Positions 10,233 to 22,275 of a stretch of 64,000 bases of DNA are shown here, piece by piece. Source of the stretch: Garcia nutans (Eukaryota > Streptophyta > Magnoliopsida > Malpighiales > Euphorbiaceae); NCBI GenBank assembly GCA_947685225.1, contig CANTUV010000053.1:10277501-10341500 (forward strand), written 5' to 3'. A program made the position numbers and the translations under genes. The notes under the pieces are model-generated. The model saw nothing but the letters and a program-made list of their open reading frames with translations, was not told the DNA's origin and did no database searches. How positions within the stretch are numbered: the first letter of the stretch is position 1; each line of letters opens with the position of its first letter.

Positions 10233-10352
10233 GGGTGCGATCATGCCAGCACTAACGCACCGGATCCCATCAGAACTCTGAAGTTAAACGTGCTAGGGCG
10301 AGAGTAGTACTGAGATGGGTGACCTCTTAGGAAGTCCTCGTGTTGCTCCCCT
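10233..10352 (+). rRNA. 5S rRNA gene 1.14
   Basis: Changes: A13G, C47T, T63A, G97A, A115T. Confidence 0.9.
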
Positions 10353-10660
10353 ATCATTTTTCTTTTTTCAAAAATATTTTTTTATCAACCACGATCATTT
10401 ACAGTTTGGGGCCGGCGGACTAATAAATCATTTGTTAGCTTTTTAGAGCAACGCGAGTAATATCGCCGATATGGCGACGCTTAGCTCATTTGCCCGAATC
10501 AGTATTTTTTTCTGCAGCAGATTTGAAAGCGGTGGTGCTTGGGCGAGCTTAGGATGGCATCGTAGGAAGAGGGACGAATGAGAAAGAGAATAGGCAAGCG
10601 CCATTCTCAGCGAAGCAGTGAGAGGGAGAGAATAAATTAAATTTTATGGCAGTGCATTAC

Positions 10661-10780
10661 AGGTGCGATCATACCAGCACTAACGCACCGGATCCCATCA
10701 GAACTTCGAAGTTAAACGTGCTTTGGCGAGAGTTGTACTGAGATGGGTGACCTCTTGGGAAGTCCTTGTGTTGCACCCCT
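10661..10780 (+). rRNA. 5S rRNA gene 1.15
   Basis: Changes: G1A, C46T, G64T, A74T, C107T; related to 1.5. Confidence 0.9.
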
Positions 10781-11087
10781 ATCATTTTTCTTTTTTCGAA
10801 AATACTTTTTTTATCAACCATGATCATTTGCTGTTTTGGGCTTACGGACTAATAAATCATTTGTTGGCCTTTTAGAGCAACGCGAGTAATATCGCCGATA
10901 TGGCGTCACTTAGCTCGTTTGCCCGAATCAGTCTCTTTCTGCAGCAGATTTGAGAATGGTGGTATGTGGGCGAGCTTAGGATGACATCGTAAGAAGATGG
11001 ACGAATGAGAAAGAGAATAGGCAAGCACCATTCTCAGCGAAGCAGTGAGAGGGAGAGAATAAATTAAATTTTCTGGCAGCGCATGAT

Positions 11088-11207
11088 GGGTGCGATCATA
11101 CCAGCACTAACGCACCGGATCCCATCAGAACTCCGAAGTTAAACATTCTTGGACGAGAGTAGTACTGAGATGGGTGACCTCTTGGGAAGTCCTCGTGTTG
11201 CACCCCT
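11088..11207 (+). rRNA. 5S rRNA gene 1.16
   Basis: Changes: G58A, G60T, G66A; related to 1.6. Confidence 0.9.
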
Positions 11208-11509
11208 ATAATTTTTTTTCAAAAATATTTTTTTATCAACCACAATCATTTGCAGTGTGGGGCCGGCGGACTAATAAATCATTTGTTGGCCTTTTAGAGC
11301 AACGCGAGTAATATCGCCGATATGGCGTCGCTTAGCTCGTTTGCCCAAATCAGTATCTTTCTGCAGCAGATTTGAGAGCGGTGGTGCTTGGGCGAGCTTA
11401 GGATGGCATCGTAGGAAGACGGACGAATGAGAAAGAGAATATGCAAGCGCCATTCTCAGCGAAGCAGTGAGAGGGAGAGAATAAATTAAATTTTCTGGCA
11501 GCGCATGAC

Positions 11510-11629
11510 GGGTGCGATCATACCAGCACTAACGCACCGGATCCCATCAAAACTCCGAAGTTAAACGTGCTTGGGCTAGAGTAGTATTGAGATGGGTGAC
11601 CTCTTGGGAAGTCCTCGTGTTGCACCCCT
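11510..11629 (+). rRNA. 5S rRNA gene 1.17
   Basis: Changes: G41A, G68T, C78T. Confidence 0.9.
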
Positions 11630-11936
11630 ATCATTTTTCTTTTTTCGAAAATATTTTTTTTATCAACCACTATCCTTCGCAGTTTGGGGCCGGCGGACTA
11701 ATAAATCATTTGTTGGCCTTTTAGAGCAACGCGAGTAATATCGCCGATATGGCGTCGCTTTGTTCGTTTGCCCGAATCAGTCTCTCTCTGCAGCAGATTT
11801 GAGAGCGTTGGTGCGTGGGCGAGCTTAGGATGGCATCGTAGGAAGAGGGACGAATGAGAAAGAGAATAGGCAAGGGCCATTCTCAGCGATGCAGTGAGAG
11901 GGAGAGAATAAATTAAATTTTCTGGCAGCTCATTAC

Positions 11937-12056
11937 GGGTGCGATCATACCACCACTAACGCACCGAATCACATCAGAACTACGAAGTCAAACGTGCTTG
12001 GGCGAGAGTAGTACTGAGATGGGTGACCTTTTGGGAAGTCCTTGTGTTGCACATCT
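11937..12056 (+). rRNA. 5S rRNA gene 1.18
   Basis: Changes: G17C, G31A, C35A, C46A, T53C, C94T, C107T, C117A, C118T. Confidence 0.89.
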
Positions 12057-12363
12057 ATCATTTTTCTTTTTTCGAAAATATTTTTTTTATCAACCACGAT
12101 CATTTGCAGTTTGGGGCCGGCGGACTAATAAATAATTTGTTGCCCTTTTAGAGCAACGCGAGTAATATCGCCGATATGGCGTCGCTTAGCTCGTTTGCCC
12201 GAATCAGTATCTTTCTGCAGCAGATTTGAGAGCGGTGGTGCTTGGGCGAGCTTAGGATGGCATCGTAGGAAGAGGGACGAATGAGAAAGAGAATAGGCAA
12301 GCGCCATTCTCAGCGAAGCAGTGAAAGGGAGAGAATAAATTAAATTTTCTGGCAGCGCATGAC

Positions 12364-12483
12364 GGGTGCGATCATACCAGCACTAACGCACCGGATCCCA
12401 TCAGAACTCCGAAGGTAAACATGCTTGGGCGAGAGTAGTACTGAGATGGGTGACCTCTTGGGAAGTCCTCGTGTTGCACCCCT
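12364..12483 (+). rRNA. 5S rRNA gene 1.19
   Basis: Changes: T52G, G58A, both in box A. Confidence 0.9.
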
Positions 12484-12791
12484 ATCATTTTCTTTTTTCG
12501 AAAATATTTTTTTTATCAACCACGATCCTTCGCAGTTTGGGGCCGGCGGACTAATAAATCATTTGTTGGCCTTTTAGAGCAACGCGAGTAATATCGCCGA
12601 TATGGCGTCGCTTAGCTAATTTGCCCGAATCAGTATTTTTTTCTGCAGCAGATTTGAAAGCGGTGGTGCTTGGGCGAGCTTAGGATGGCATTGTAGGAAG
12701 ACGGACGAATGAGAAAGAGAATAGGCAAGCGCCATTCTCAGCGAAGCAGTGAGAGGGAGAGAATAAATTAAATTTTCTGGCAGCGCATTAC

Positions 12792-12911
12792 GGGTGCGAT
12801 CATACCAGTACTAACACACCGGATCCCATCAGAACTCCTATGTTAAACGTGCTTGGGCGAGAGTAGTACTGAGATGGGTGACCTCTTGGAAAGTCCTCAT
12901 GTTGCTCCCCT
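12792..12911 (+). rRNA. 5S rRNA gene 1.20
   Basis: Changes: C18T, G25A, G48T, A50T, G99A, G108A, A115T. Confidence 0.9.
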
Positions 12912-13218
12912 ATCATTTTTCTTTTTTCGAAAATATTTTTTTTATCAACCACGATCCTTCGCAGTTTGGGGCCGGCGGACTAATAAATCATTTGTTAGCC
13001 TTTTATAGCAACGCGAGTAATATCGTCGATATGGCGTCGCTTGGCTCGTTTGCCCGAATCAGTCTCGCTCTGAAGAAGATTTGAGAGCGGTGGTGCTTGG
13101 GCGAGCTTAGGATGGCGTCGTAGGAAGACGGACGAATGAGAAAGAGAATAGGCAAGTGCCATTCTCAGCGAAGCAGTGAGAGGGAGAGATTAAATTAAAT
13201 TTTCTGGCAGCGCATGAC

Positions 13219-13338
13219 GGGTGCGATCATACCAGAACTAACGCACCGGATCCAATCAGAACTCCGAAGTTAAATGTGCTTGGGCGAGAGTAGTACTGAG
13301 ATGGGTGACCTCTTGGGAAGTCCTCGTGTTGCACCCCT
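13219..13338 (+). rRNA. 5S rRNA gene 1.21
   Basis: Changes: C18A, C36A, C57T. Identical set in 2.24. Confidence 0.9.
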
Positions 13339-13641
13339 ATCATTTTTTTTTCAAAAATATTTTTTTATCAACCACGATCATTTGCAGTTTGGGGCCGGCG
13401 GACTAATAAATCATTTGTTGGCCTTTTAGAGCAACGAGAGTAATATCGCCGATATGGCGTCGCTTGGCTCGTTTGCCCGAATCAGTATCTTTCTGCAGCA
13501 GATTTGAGAGCGTTGGTGCGTGGTCGAGCTTAGGATGGCATCGTAGGAAGAGGGACGAATGAGAAAGAGAATAGGCAAGCGCCATTCTCAGCGAAGCAGT
13601 GAGAGGTAGAGAATAAATTAAATTTTCTGGCAGCGCAAGAC

Positions 13642-13761
13642 GGGTGCGATCATGCCAGCACTAACGCACCGGATCCCATCAGAACTCCGAAGTTAAACGT
13701 GCTTGGGATAGAGTAGTACTGAGATGGGTGACCTCTTGGGAAGTCCTCGTGTTGCACCCCT
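13642..13761 (+). rRNA. 5S rRNA gene 1.22
   Basis: Changes: A13G, C67A, G68T. Its positional partner 2.25 carries a different variant set, so one of them has been replaced. Confidence 0.9.
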
Positions 13762-14064
13762 ATCATTTTTTTTTCAAAAATATTTTTTTTATCAACCAAG
13801 ATCATTTGCAGTTTGGGGTCGGCGGACTAATAAATCATTTCTTAGCCTTTTAGAGCAACGGGAGTAATATCGCCGATATGGCGTCGCTTAGCTCATTTGC
13901 TCGAATCAGTATCTTTCTGCAGTAGATTTGAGAGCGTTGGTACGTTGGCGAGCTTAGGATGGCATCGTAGGAAGAGGGACGAATGAGAAAGAGAATAGGC
14001 AAGCGCCATTCTCAGCGAAGCAGTGAGAGGGAGATAATAAATTAAATTTCCTGCAGCGCATGAC

Positions 14065-14184
14065 GGGTACGATCATACCATCACTAACGCACCGGATCCC
14101 ATAAGAACTTCGAAGTTAAACGTGCTTGGGCGAGAGTAGTACTGAGATGGGTGACCTCCTGGGAAGTCCTCGTGTTTCTCCCCT
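14065..14184 (+). rRNA. 5S rRNA gene 1.23
   Basis: Changes: G5A, G17T, C39A, C46T, T95C, G113T, A115T. With 3.1 it is one of only two copies I noted with CCTCCTGGGA in box C, the form I remember for other plants. Confidence 0.9.
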
Positions 14185-14492
14185 ATCATTTTCCTTTTTT
14201 CGAAAATATTTTTTTTTATCAACCATATTCCTTCGCAGTTTGGGGCTGGCGGACTAATAAATCATTTGTTGGCCTTTTAGAGCAACGCGAGTAATATCGC
14301 CGATATGGCGTCGCTTAGCTCGTTTGCCCGAATAAATATTTTTCTGCAGCAGATTTGAGAGCGGTGGTGCTTGGGCGAGCTTAGGATGGCGTCGTAGGAA
14401 GACGGACGAATGAGAAAGAGAATAGGCAAGCGCCATTCTCAGCGAAGCAGTGGGAGGGAGAGAATAAATTAAATTTTCTGGCAGCGCATGAC

Positions 14493-14612
14493 GGGTGCGA
14501 TCATACCAGCACTAACACACCGGATCCCATCAGAACTCCGAAGTTAAACGTGCTTGGGCGAGAGTAGTACTGAGATGGGTGACCTTTTGGGAAGTCCTTG
14601 TGTTGCACACCT
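14493..14612 (+). rRNA. 5S rRNA gene 1.24
   Basis: Changes: G25A, C94T, C107T, C117A. Confidence 0.9.
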
Positions 14613-14918
14613 ATCATTTTTCTTTTTTCGAAAATATTTTTTTATTAACCACGATCATTTGCAGTTTGGGGCCGGCGGACTAATAAATAATTTGTTGCCC
14701 TTTTAGAGCAACGCGAGTAATATCGCCGATATGGCGTTGCTTAGCTCGTTTGCCCGAATCAGTATCTTTCTGCAGCAGATTTGAGAGCGGTGGTGCTTGG
14801 GCGAGCTTAGGATGGCATCGTAGGAAGAGGGACGAATGAGAAAGAGAATAGGCAAGCGCCATTCTCAGCGAAGCAGTGAAAGGGAGAGAATAAATTAAAT
14901 TTTCTGGCAGCGCATGAT

Positions 14919-15038
14919 GGGTGCGATCATACCAGCACTAACGCACCGGATCCCATCAGAACTCCGAAGGTAAACATGCTTGGGCGAGAGTAGTACTGAG
15001 ATGGGTGACCTCTTCGGAAGTCCTCGTGTTGCACCCCA
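14919..15038 (+). rRNA. 5S rRNA gene 1.25
   Basis: Changes: T52G, G58A, G97C, T120A. Confidence 0.9.
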
Positions 15039-15345
15039 ATCATTTTTCTTTTTTCGAAAATATTTTTTTTATCAACCACGATCCTTCGCAGTTTGGGGCC
15101 GGCGGACTAATAAATCATTTGTTGGCCTTTTAGAGCAACGCGAGTAATATCTCCGATATGGCGTCGCTTGGCTCGTTTGCCCAAATCAGTCTCTCTCTGC
15201 AGCAGATTTGAGAGCGTTGGTGCGTGGGCGTGCTTAGGATGGCATCGTAGGAAGAGGGACGAATGAGAAAGAGAATAGGCAAGGGCCATTCTCAGCGAAG
15301 CAGTGAGAGGGAGAGAATAAATTAAATTTTCTGGCAGCGCATGAC

Positions 15346-15465
15346 GGGTGCGATCATACCAGCACTAACACACCGGATCCCATCAGAACTCCGAAGTTAA
15401 ACGTGCTTGGGTGAGAGTAGTACTGAGATGGGTGACCTCTTGGAAAGTCCTCATGTTGCTCCCCT
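15346..15465 (+). rRNA. 5S rRNA gene 1.26
   Basis: Changes: G25A, C67T, G99A, G108A, A115T. Confidence 0.9.
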
Positions 15466-15772
15466 ATCATTTTTCATTTTTCAAAAATATTTTTTTTATC
15501 AACCACTATCCTTCGCAGTTTGGGGCCGGCGGACTAATAAATCATTTGTTGGCCTTTTAGAGCAACGCGAGTAATATCGCCGATATGGCGTCGCTTGGCT
15601 CGTTTGCCCGAATCAGTCTCTCTCTGAAGCAGATTTGAGAGCGGTGGTGCTTGGGCGAGCTTAGGATGGCGTCGTAGGAAGACGGACGAATGAGAAAGAG
15701 AATAGGCAAGTGCCATTCTCAGCGAAGCAGTGAGAGGGAGAGATTAAATTAAATTTTCTGGCAGCACATGAC

Positions 15773-15892
15773 GGGTGCGATCATACCAGAACTAACGCAC
15801 CGGATCCCATCAGAACTCCGAATTTAAACGTGCTTGGGCTAGAGTAGTACTGAGATGGGTGACCTCTTGGGAAGTCCTCGTGTTGCACCCCT
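15773..15892 (+). rRNA. 5S rRNA gene 1.27
   Basis: Changes: C18A, G51T, G68T. First member of a two-unit (850-bp) repeat with 1.28. Confidence 0.9.
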
Positions 15893-16195
15893 ATCATTTT
15901 TTTTTCAAAAATATTTTTTTATCAACCACGATCATTTGCAGTTTGGGGCCGGCGGACTAATAAATCATTTGTTGGCCTTTTAGAGCAACGGGAGTAATAT
16001 CGCCGATATGGCATCGCTTGGCTCGTTTGCCCGAATCAGTATCTTTCTGCAGTAGATTTGAGAGCGTTGGTGCGTGGGCGAGCTTAGGATGGCATCGTAG
16101 GAAGAGGGACGAATGAGAAAGAGAATAGGCAAGCGCTATTCTCAGCGAAGCAGTGAGAGGTAGAGAATAAATTAAATTTTCTGGCAGCGCAAGAC

Positions 16196-16315
16196 GGGTG
16201 CGATCATACCAGCACTAACACACCGGATCCCATCAGAACTCCGAAGTTAAACGTGGTTGGGCGAGAGTAGTACTGAGATGGGTGACCTCTTGGAAAGTCC
16301 TCATGTTGCTCCCCT
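16196..16315 (+). rRNA. 5S rRNA gene 1.28
   Basis: Changes: G25A, C61G, G99A, G108A, A115T. Confidence 0.9.
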
Positions 16316-16622
16316 ATCATTTTTCTTTTTTCAAAAATATTTTTTTTATCAACCACGATCCTTCGCAGTTTGGGGCCGGCGGACTAATAAATCATTTGTT
16401 GGCCTTTTAGAGCAACGCGAGTAATATCGTCGATATGGCATCGCTTGGCTCGTTTGCCCGAATCAGTCTCTCTCTGAAGCAGATTTGAGAGCGGTGGTGC
16501 TTGGGCGAGCTTAGGATGGCGTCGTAGGAAGACGGACGAATGAGAAAGAGAATAGGCAAGTGCCATTCTCAGCGAAGCAGTGAGAGGGAGAGATTAAATT
16601 AAATTTTCTGGCAGCGCATGAC

Positions 16623-16742
16623 GGGTGCGATCATACCAGAACTAACGCACCGGATCCCATCAGAACTCCGAAGTTAAATGTGCTTGGGCGAGAGTAGTAC
16701 TGAGATGGGTGACCTCTTGGGAAGTCCTCGTGTTGCACCCCT
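16623..16742 (+). rRNA. 5S rRNA gene 1.29
   Basis: Changes: C18A, C57T. Confidence 0.9.
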
Positions 16743-17045
16743 ATCATTTTTTTTTCAAAAATATTTTTTTATCAACCACGATCATTTGCAGTTTGGGGCC
16801 GGCGGACTAATAAATCATTTGTTGGCCTTTTAGAGCAACGAGAGTAATATCGCCGATATGGCGTCGCTTGGCTCGTTTGCCCGAATCAGTATCTTTCTGC
16901 AGTAGATTTGAGAGCGTTGGTGCGTGGGCGAGCTTAGGATGGCATCGTAGGAAGAGGGACGAATGAGAAAGAGAATAGGCAAGCGCTATTCTCAGCGAAG
17001 CAGTGAGAGGTAGAGAATAAATTAAATTTTCTGGCAGCGGAAGAC

Positions 17046-17165
17046 GGGTGCGATCATGCCAGCACTAACGCACCGGATCCCATCAGAACTCCGAAGTTAA
17101 ACGTGCTAGGGCGAGAGTAGTACTGAGATGGGTGACCTCTTGGGAAGTCCTCGTGTTTCTCCCCT
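17046..17165 (+). rRNA. 5S rRNA gene 1.30
   Basis: Changes: A13G, T63A, G113T, A115T. Confidence 0.9.
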
Positions 17166-17473
17166 ATCATTTTTCTTTTTTAAAAATATTTTTTTTATCA
17201 ACCACGATCATTTAAAATTTGGGGCTGGCGGACTAATAAATCATTTGTTAGCTATTTAGAGCAACGCGAGTAATATCGCCGATATGGCGTCGCTTAGCTC
17301 ATTTGCCCGAATCAGTATTTTTTTCTGCAGCAGATTTGAAAGCGGTGGTGCTTGGGCGAGCTTAGGATGGCATCGTAGAAAGACGGACGAATGAGAAAGA
17401 GAATAGGCAAGCGCCATTCTCAGCGAAGCAGTGAGAGGGAGAGAATAAATTAAATTTTCTGGCAGCGCATGAC

Positions 17474-17593
17474 GGGTACGATCATACCATCACTAACGCA
17501 CCGGATCCCATAAGAACTCCGAAGTTAAACGAGCTTGGGCGAGAGTAGTACTGAGATGGGTGATCTCTTGGGAAGTCCTCGTGTTGCTCCCCT
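17474..17593 (+). rRNA. 5S rRNA gene 1.31
   Basis: Changes: G5A, G17T, C39A, T59A, C91T, A115T. Confidence 0.9.
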
Positions 17594-17899
17594 ATCATTT
17601 TCCTTTTTTCGAAAATATTTTTTTATCAACCATATTCCTCCGCAGTTTGGGGCTGGCGGACTAATAAATCATTTGTTAGCCTTTTAGAGCAACGCGAGTA
17701 ATATCGCCGATATGGCGTCGCTTAGCTCGTTTGCCCGAATCAGTATTTTTCTGCAGCAGATTTGAGAGCGGTGGTGCTTGGGCGAGCTTAGGATGGCATC
17801 GTAGGAAGACGGACGAATGAGAAAGAGAATAGGCAAGCGCCATTCTCAGCAAAGCAGTGAGAGCTAGAGAATAAATTAAATTTTCTGGCAGCGCATGAC

Positions 17900-18019
17900 G
17901 GGTACGATCATACCATCACTAACGCACCGGATCCCATAAGAACTCCGAAGTTAAACGTGCTTGGGCGAGAGTAGTACTGAGATGGGTGACCTCTTGGGAA
18001 GTCCTCGTGTTGCTCCCCT
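17900..18019 (+). rRNA. 5S rRNA gene 1.32
   Basis: Changes: G5A, G17T, C39A, A115T. Confidence 0.9.
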
Positions 18020-18327
18020 ATCATTTTCCTTTTTTCGAAAATATTTTTTTTTATCAACCATATTCCTTCGCAGTTTGGGGCTGGCGGACTAATAAATCAT
18101 TTGTTGGCCTTTTAGAGCAACGCGAGTAATATCGCCGATATGGCGTCGATTAGCTCGTTTGCCCGAATCAGTATTTTTCTGCAGCAGATTTGAGAGCGGT
18201 GGTGCTTGGGCGAGCTTAGGATGGCATCGTCGGAAGAGGGACGAATGAGAAAGAGAATAGGCAAGGGCCATTCTCAGCGAAGCAGTGAGAGGGATAGAAT
18301 AAATTAAATTTTCTGGCAGCGCATTAC

Positions 18328-18447
18328 GGGTGCGATCATACTAGCACTAACGCACCGGATCCCATCAGAACTCCGAAGTAAAACGTGCTTGGGCGAGAGT
18401 AGTACTGAGATGGGTGACTTCTTGGGAAGTCCTTGTGTTGCACCCCA
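18328..18447 (+). rRNA. 5S rRNA gene 1.33
   Basis: Changes: C15T, T53A, C92T, C107T, T120A. Identical set in 3.17. Confidence 0.9.
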
Positions 18448-18751
18448 ATCATTTTTTTTTTGAAAATATTTTTTTTATAAACCACGATCATTTGCAGTGT
18501 GGGGCCGGCGGACTAATAAATCATTTGTTGGCCTTTTAGAGCAACGCGAGTAATATCGCCGATATGGCGTCGCTTAGCTCGTTTGCCCGAATCAGTATCT
18601 TTCTGCAGCAGATTTGAGAGCGGTGGTGCTTGGGCGAGCTTAGGATGGCATCGTCGGAAGATGGACGAATGAGAAAGAGAATAGGCAAGCGCCATTCTCA
18701 GCGAAGCAGTGAGAGGGAGAGAATAAATTAAATTTTCTGGCAGCGCATTAC

Positions 18752-18871
18752 GGGTGCGATCATACCAGCACTAACGCACCGGATCCCATCAGAACTCTGA
18801 GGTTAAACGTGCTTGGGCGAGAGTAGTACTGAGATGGGTGAACTCTTGGAAAGTCCTCATGTTGCTCCCCT
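18752..18871 (+). rRNA. 5S rRNA gene 1.34
   Basis: Changes: C47T, A50G, C91A, G99A, G108A, A115T. Identical set in 3.18. Confidence 0.9.
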
Positions 18872-19178
18872 ATCATTTTTCTTTTTTCGAAAATATTTTT
18901 TTTTATCAACCACGATCCTTCGCAGTTTGGGGCCGGCTGATTAATAAATCATTTTTGGCCTTTTAGAGCAACGCGAGTAATATCGCCGATATGGCATCGC
19001 TTGGCTCGTTTGCCCGAATCAGTATCTCTCTGCAGCAGATTTGAGAGCGTTGTTGCGTGGGCGAGCTTAGGATGGCATCGTCGGAAGATGGACGAATGAG
19101 AAAGAAAATAGGCAAGGGCCATTCTCAGCGAAGCAGTGAGAGGGAGAGAATAAATTAAATTTTCTGGCAGCGCATTAC

Positions 19179-19298
19179 GGGTGCGATCATACCAGCACTA
19201 ACGCACCGGATCCCATCAGAACTCCGAAGTAAAACGTGCTTGGGCGAGAGTAGTACTGAGATGGGTGACCTCTTGGGAAGTCCTTGTGTTGCACCCCA
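19179..19298 (+). rRNA. 5S rRNA gene 1.35
   Basis: Changes: T53A, C107T, T120A. Confidence 0.9.
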
Positions 19299-19601
19299 AT
19301 CATTTTTTTTCGAAAATATTTTTTTTATCAACCACGATCATTTGCAGTGTGGGGCCGGCGGACTAATAAATCATTTGTTGGCCTTTTAGAGCAACGCGAG
19401 TAATATCGCCGATATGGCGTCGCTTAGCTCGTTTGCCCGAATCAGTATCTTTCTGCAGCAGATATGAGAGCGGTGGTGCTTGGGCGAGCTTAGGATGGCG
19501 TCGTAGGAAGACGGACGAATGAGAAAGAGAATAGGCAAGCGCCATTTTCAGCGAATCAGTGAGAGGGAGAGAATAAATTAAATTTTCTGGCAGCACATGA
19601 C

Positions 19602-19721
19602 GTGTGCGATCATACCAGCACTAACGCACCGGATCCCGTCAGAACTCCGAGGTTAAACGTGCTTGAGCGAGAGTAGTACTGAGATCGGTGACCTCTTGGG
19701 AAGTCCTCGTGTTGCTCCCCT
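19602..19721 (+). rRNA. 5S rRNA gene 1.36
   Basis: Changes: G2T, A37G, A50G, G65A, G85C, A115T. The box C change G85C is shared with 1.39. Confidence 0.9.
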
Positions 19722-20028
19722 ATCATTTTTCTTTTTTCAAAAATATTTTTTTTATGAAACACGATCCTTCGCAGTTTGGGGCCGGCGGACTAATAAATCA
19801 TTTGTTGGCCTTTTAGAGCAACGCGAGTAATATCGCTGATATGGCGTCGCTTGGCTCGTTTGCCCGAATCAGTCTCTCTCTGCAGTAGATTTGAGAGTGT
19901 TGGTGCGTGGGCGAGCTTAGGATGGCATCGTAGGAAGAGGGGCGAATGAGGAAAAGAATAGGCAAGGGCCATTCTCAGTGAAGCAGTGAGAGGGAGAGAA
20001 TAAATTAAATTTTCTAGCAGCGCATTAC

Positions 20029-20147
20029 TGGTGCGATCATACCAGCACTAACGCACGGATCCCATCAGAACTCCGAAGTTAAACGTGCTTGGGCAAGAGT
20101 AGTACTGAGATGGGTGACCTCTTGGGAAGTCCTCGTGTTGCTCTTCT
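20029..20147 (+). rRNA. 5S rRNA gene 1.37 (119 nt)
   Basis: One C is lost near position 29. Other changes: G1T, G68A, A115T, C117T, C118T. Confidence 0.88.
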
Positions 20148-20454
20148 ATCATTTTTCTTTTTTCAAAAATATTTTTTTTATCAACCACGATCATTTGCAG
20201 TTTGGGGCCGGCGTACTAATAAATCATTTGTTGGCCTTTTAGAGCAACGCGAGTAATATCGCCGATATGGCATCGCTTAGCACGTTTGCTCGAATAAGTA
20301 TCTTTCTGCAGCAGATTTCAGAGCGGTGGTGCTTGGGCGAGCTTAGGATGGCATCGTAGGAAGACAGACGAATGAGAAAGAGAATAGGCAAGCGCCATTC
20401 TCAGCGAAGCAGTGAGAGGGAGAGAATAAATTAAATTTTCTGGCAGCGCATGAC

Positions 20455-20574
20455 GGGTGCGATCATAACAGCACTAACGCACCGGATCCCATCAGAACTC
20501 CGAAGTAAAACGTGCTTGGGCGAGAGTAGTACTGAGATGGGTGACCTCTTGGGAAGTCCTTGTGTTGCACCCCA
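20455..20574 (+). rRNA. 5S rRNA gene 1.38 (chimeric)
   Basis: Changes: C14A, T53A, C107T, T120A. C14A is otherwise seen only in 1.41, while T53A, C107T and T120A match 1.35, so the gene joins two parents between positions 14 and 53. Confidence 0.9.
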
Positions 20575-20877
20575 ATCATTTTTTTTCGAAAATATTTTTT
20601 TTATCAACCACGATCATTTGCAGTGTGGGGCCGGCGGACTAATAAATCATTTGTTGGCCTTTTAGAGCAACGCGAGTAATATCGCCGATATGGCTTCGCT
20701 TAGCTCGTTTGCCCGAATCAGTATCTTTCTGCAGCAGATATGAGAGCGGTGGTGCTTGGGCGAGCTTAGGATGGCGTCGTAGGAAGACGGACGAATGAGA
20801 AAGAGAATAGGCAAGCGCCATTTTCAGCGAAGCAGTGAGAGGGAGAGAATAAATTAAATTTTCTGGCAGCACATGAC

Positions 20878-20997
20878 GTGTGCGATCATACCAGCACTAA
20901 CGCACCGGATCCCATCAGAACTCCGAGGTTAAACGTGCTTGGGCGAGAGTAGTACTGAGATCGGTGACCTCTTGGGAAGTCCTCGTGTTGCTCCCCT
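20878..20997 (+). rRNA. 5S rRNA gene 1.39
   Basis: Changes: G2T, A50G, G85C, A115T. Confidence 0.9.
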
Positions 20998-21304
20998 ATC
21001 ATTTTTCTTTTTTCAAAAATATTTTTTTTATGAAACACGATCCTTCGCAGTTTGGGGCCGGCGGACTAATAAATCATTTGTTGGCCTTTTAGAGCAACGC
21101 GAGTAATATCGCTGATATGGCGTCGCTTGGCTCGTTTGCCCGAATCAGTCTCTCTCTGCAGCAGATTTGAGAGTGTTGGTGCGTGGGCGAGCTTAGGATG
21201 GCATCGTAGGAAGAGGGGCGAATGAGAAAAAGAATAGGCAAGGGCCATTCTCAGTGAAGCAGTGAGAGGGAGAGAATAAATTAAATTTTCTAGCAGCGCA
21301 TTAC

Positions 21305-21423
21305 TGGTGCGATCATACCAGCACTAACGCACGGATCCCATCAGAACTCCGAAGTTAAACGTGTTTGGGCAAGAGTAGTACTGAGATGGGTGACCTCTTG
21401 GGAAGTCCTCGTGTTGCTCTTCT
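21305..21423 (+). rRNA. 5S rRNA gene 1.40 (119 nt)
   Basis: One C is lost near position 29. Other changes: G1T, C61T, G68A, A115T, C117T, C118T. Confidence 0.88.
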
Positions 21424-21730
21424 ATCATTTTTCTTTTTTCAAAAATATTTTTTTTATCAACCACGATCATTTGCAGTTTGGGGCCGGCGTACTAATAAAT
21501 CATTTGTTGGCCTTTTAGAGCAACGCGAGTAATATCGCCGATATGGCATCGCTTAGCACGTTTGCTCGAATAAGTATCTTTCTGCAGCAGATTTCAGAGC
21601 GGTGGTGCTTGGGCGAGCTTAGGATGGCATCGTAGGAAGACAGACGAATGAGAAAGAGAATAGGCAAGCGCCATTCTCAGCGAATCAGTGAGAGGGAGAG
21701 AATAAATTAAATTTTCTGGCAGCGCATGAC

Positions 21731-21850
21731 GGGTGCGATCATAACAGCACTAACGCACCGGATCCCATAAGAACTCCGAAGTTAAACGTGCTTGGGCTAG
21801 AGTAGTACTGAGATGGGTGACCTCTTGGGAAGTCCTCGTGTTGCACCCCT
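21731..21850 (+). rRNA. 5S rRNA gene 1.41
   Basis: Changes: C14A, C39A, G68T. Confidence 0.9.
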
Positions 21851-22155
21851 ATCATTTTTTTTTTCAAAAATATTTTTTTTATCAACCAAGATCATTTGCA
21901 GTTTGGGGTCGGCGGACTAATAAATCATTTGTTAGCCTTTTAGAGCAACGGGAGTAATATCGCTGATATGGCGTCGCTTAGCTCATTTGCCCGAATCAGT
22001 ATCTTTCTGCAGTAGATTTGAGAGCGTTGGTACGTTGGCGAGCTTAGGATGGCATCGTAGGAAGAGGGACGAATGAGAAAGAGAATAGGCAAGCGCCATT
22101 CTCAGCGAAGCAGTGAGAGGGAGAGAATAAATTAAATTTTCTGGCAGCGCATGAC

Positions 22156-22275
22156 GGGTGCGATCATACCAGCACTAACGCACCGGATCCCATCAAAACT
22201 CCGAAGTTAAACGTGCTTGGGCGAGAGTAGTACTGAGATGGGTGACCTCTTGGGAATTCCTCGTGTTGCTCCCTT
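22156..22275 (+). rRNA. 5S rRNA gene 1.42
   Basis: Changes: G41A, G102T, A115T, C119T. Its spacer is cut about 25 bp after the gene by the broken LTR of element B; the T5-C-T6 terminator is kept. Confidence 0.9.

Larger units (their letters stand above)
19179..21730 (+). repeat. Three-unit higher-order repeat, 1276 bp, two copies
   Basis: Genes 1.35-1.37 and 1.38-1.40 repeat with a period of 1276 bp and share rare variants: G2T with G85C in the second gene, G1T with a lost base in the third. The exchange point lies inside gene 1.38. Confidence 0.88.
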
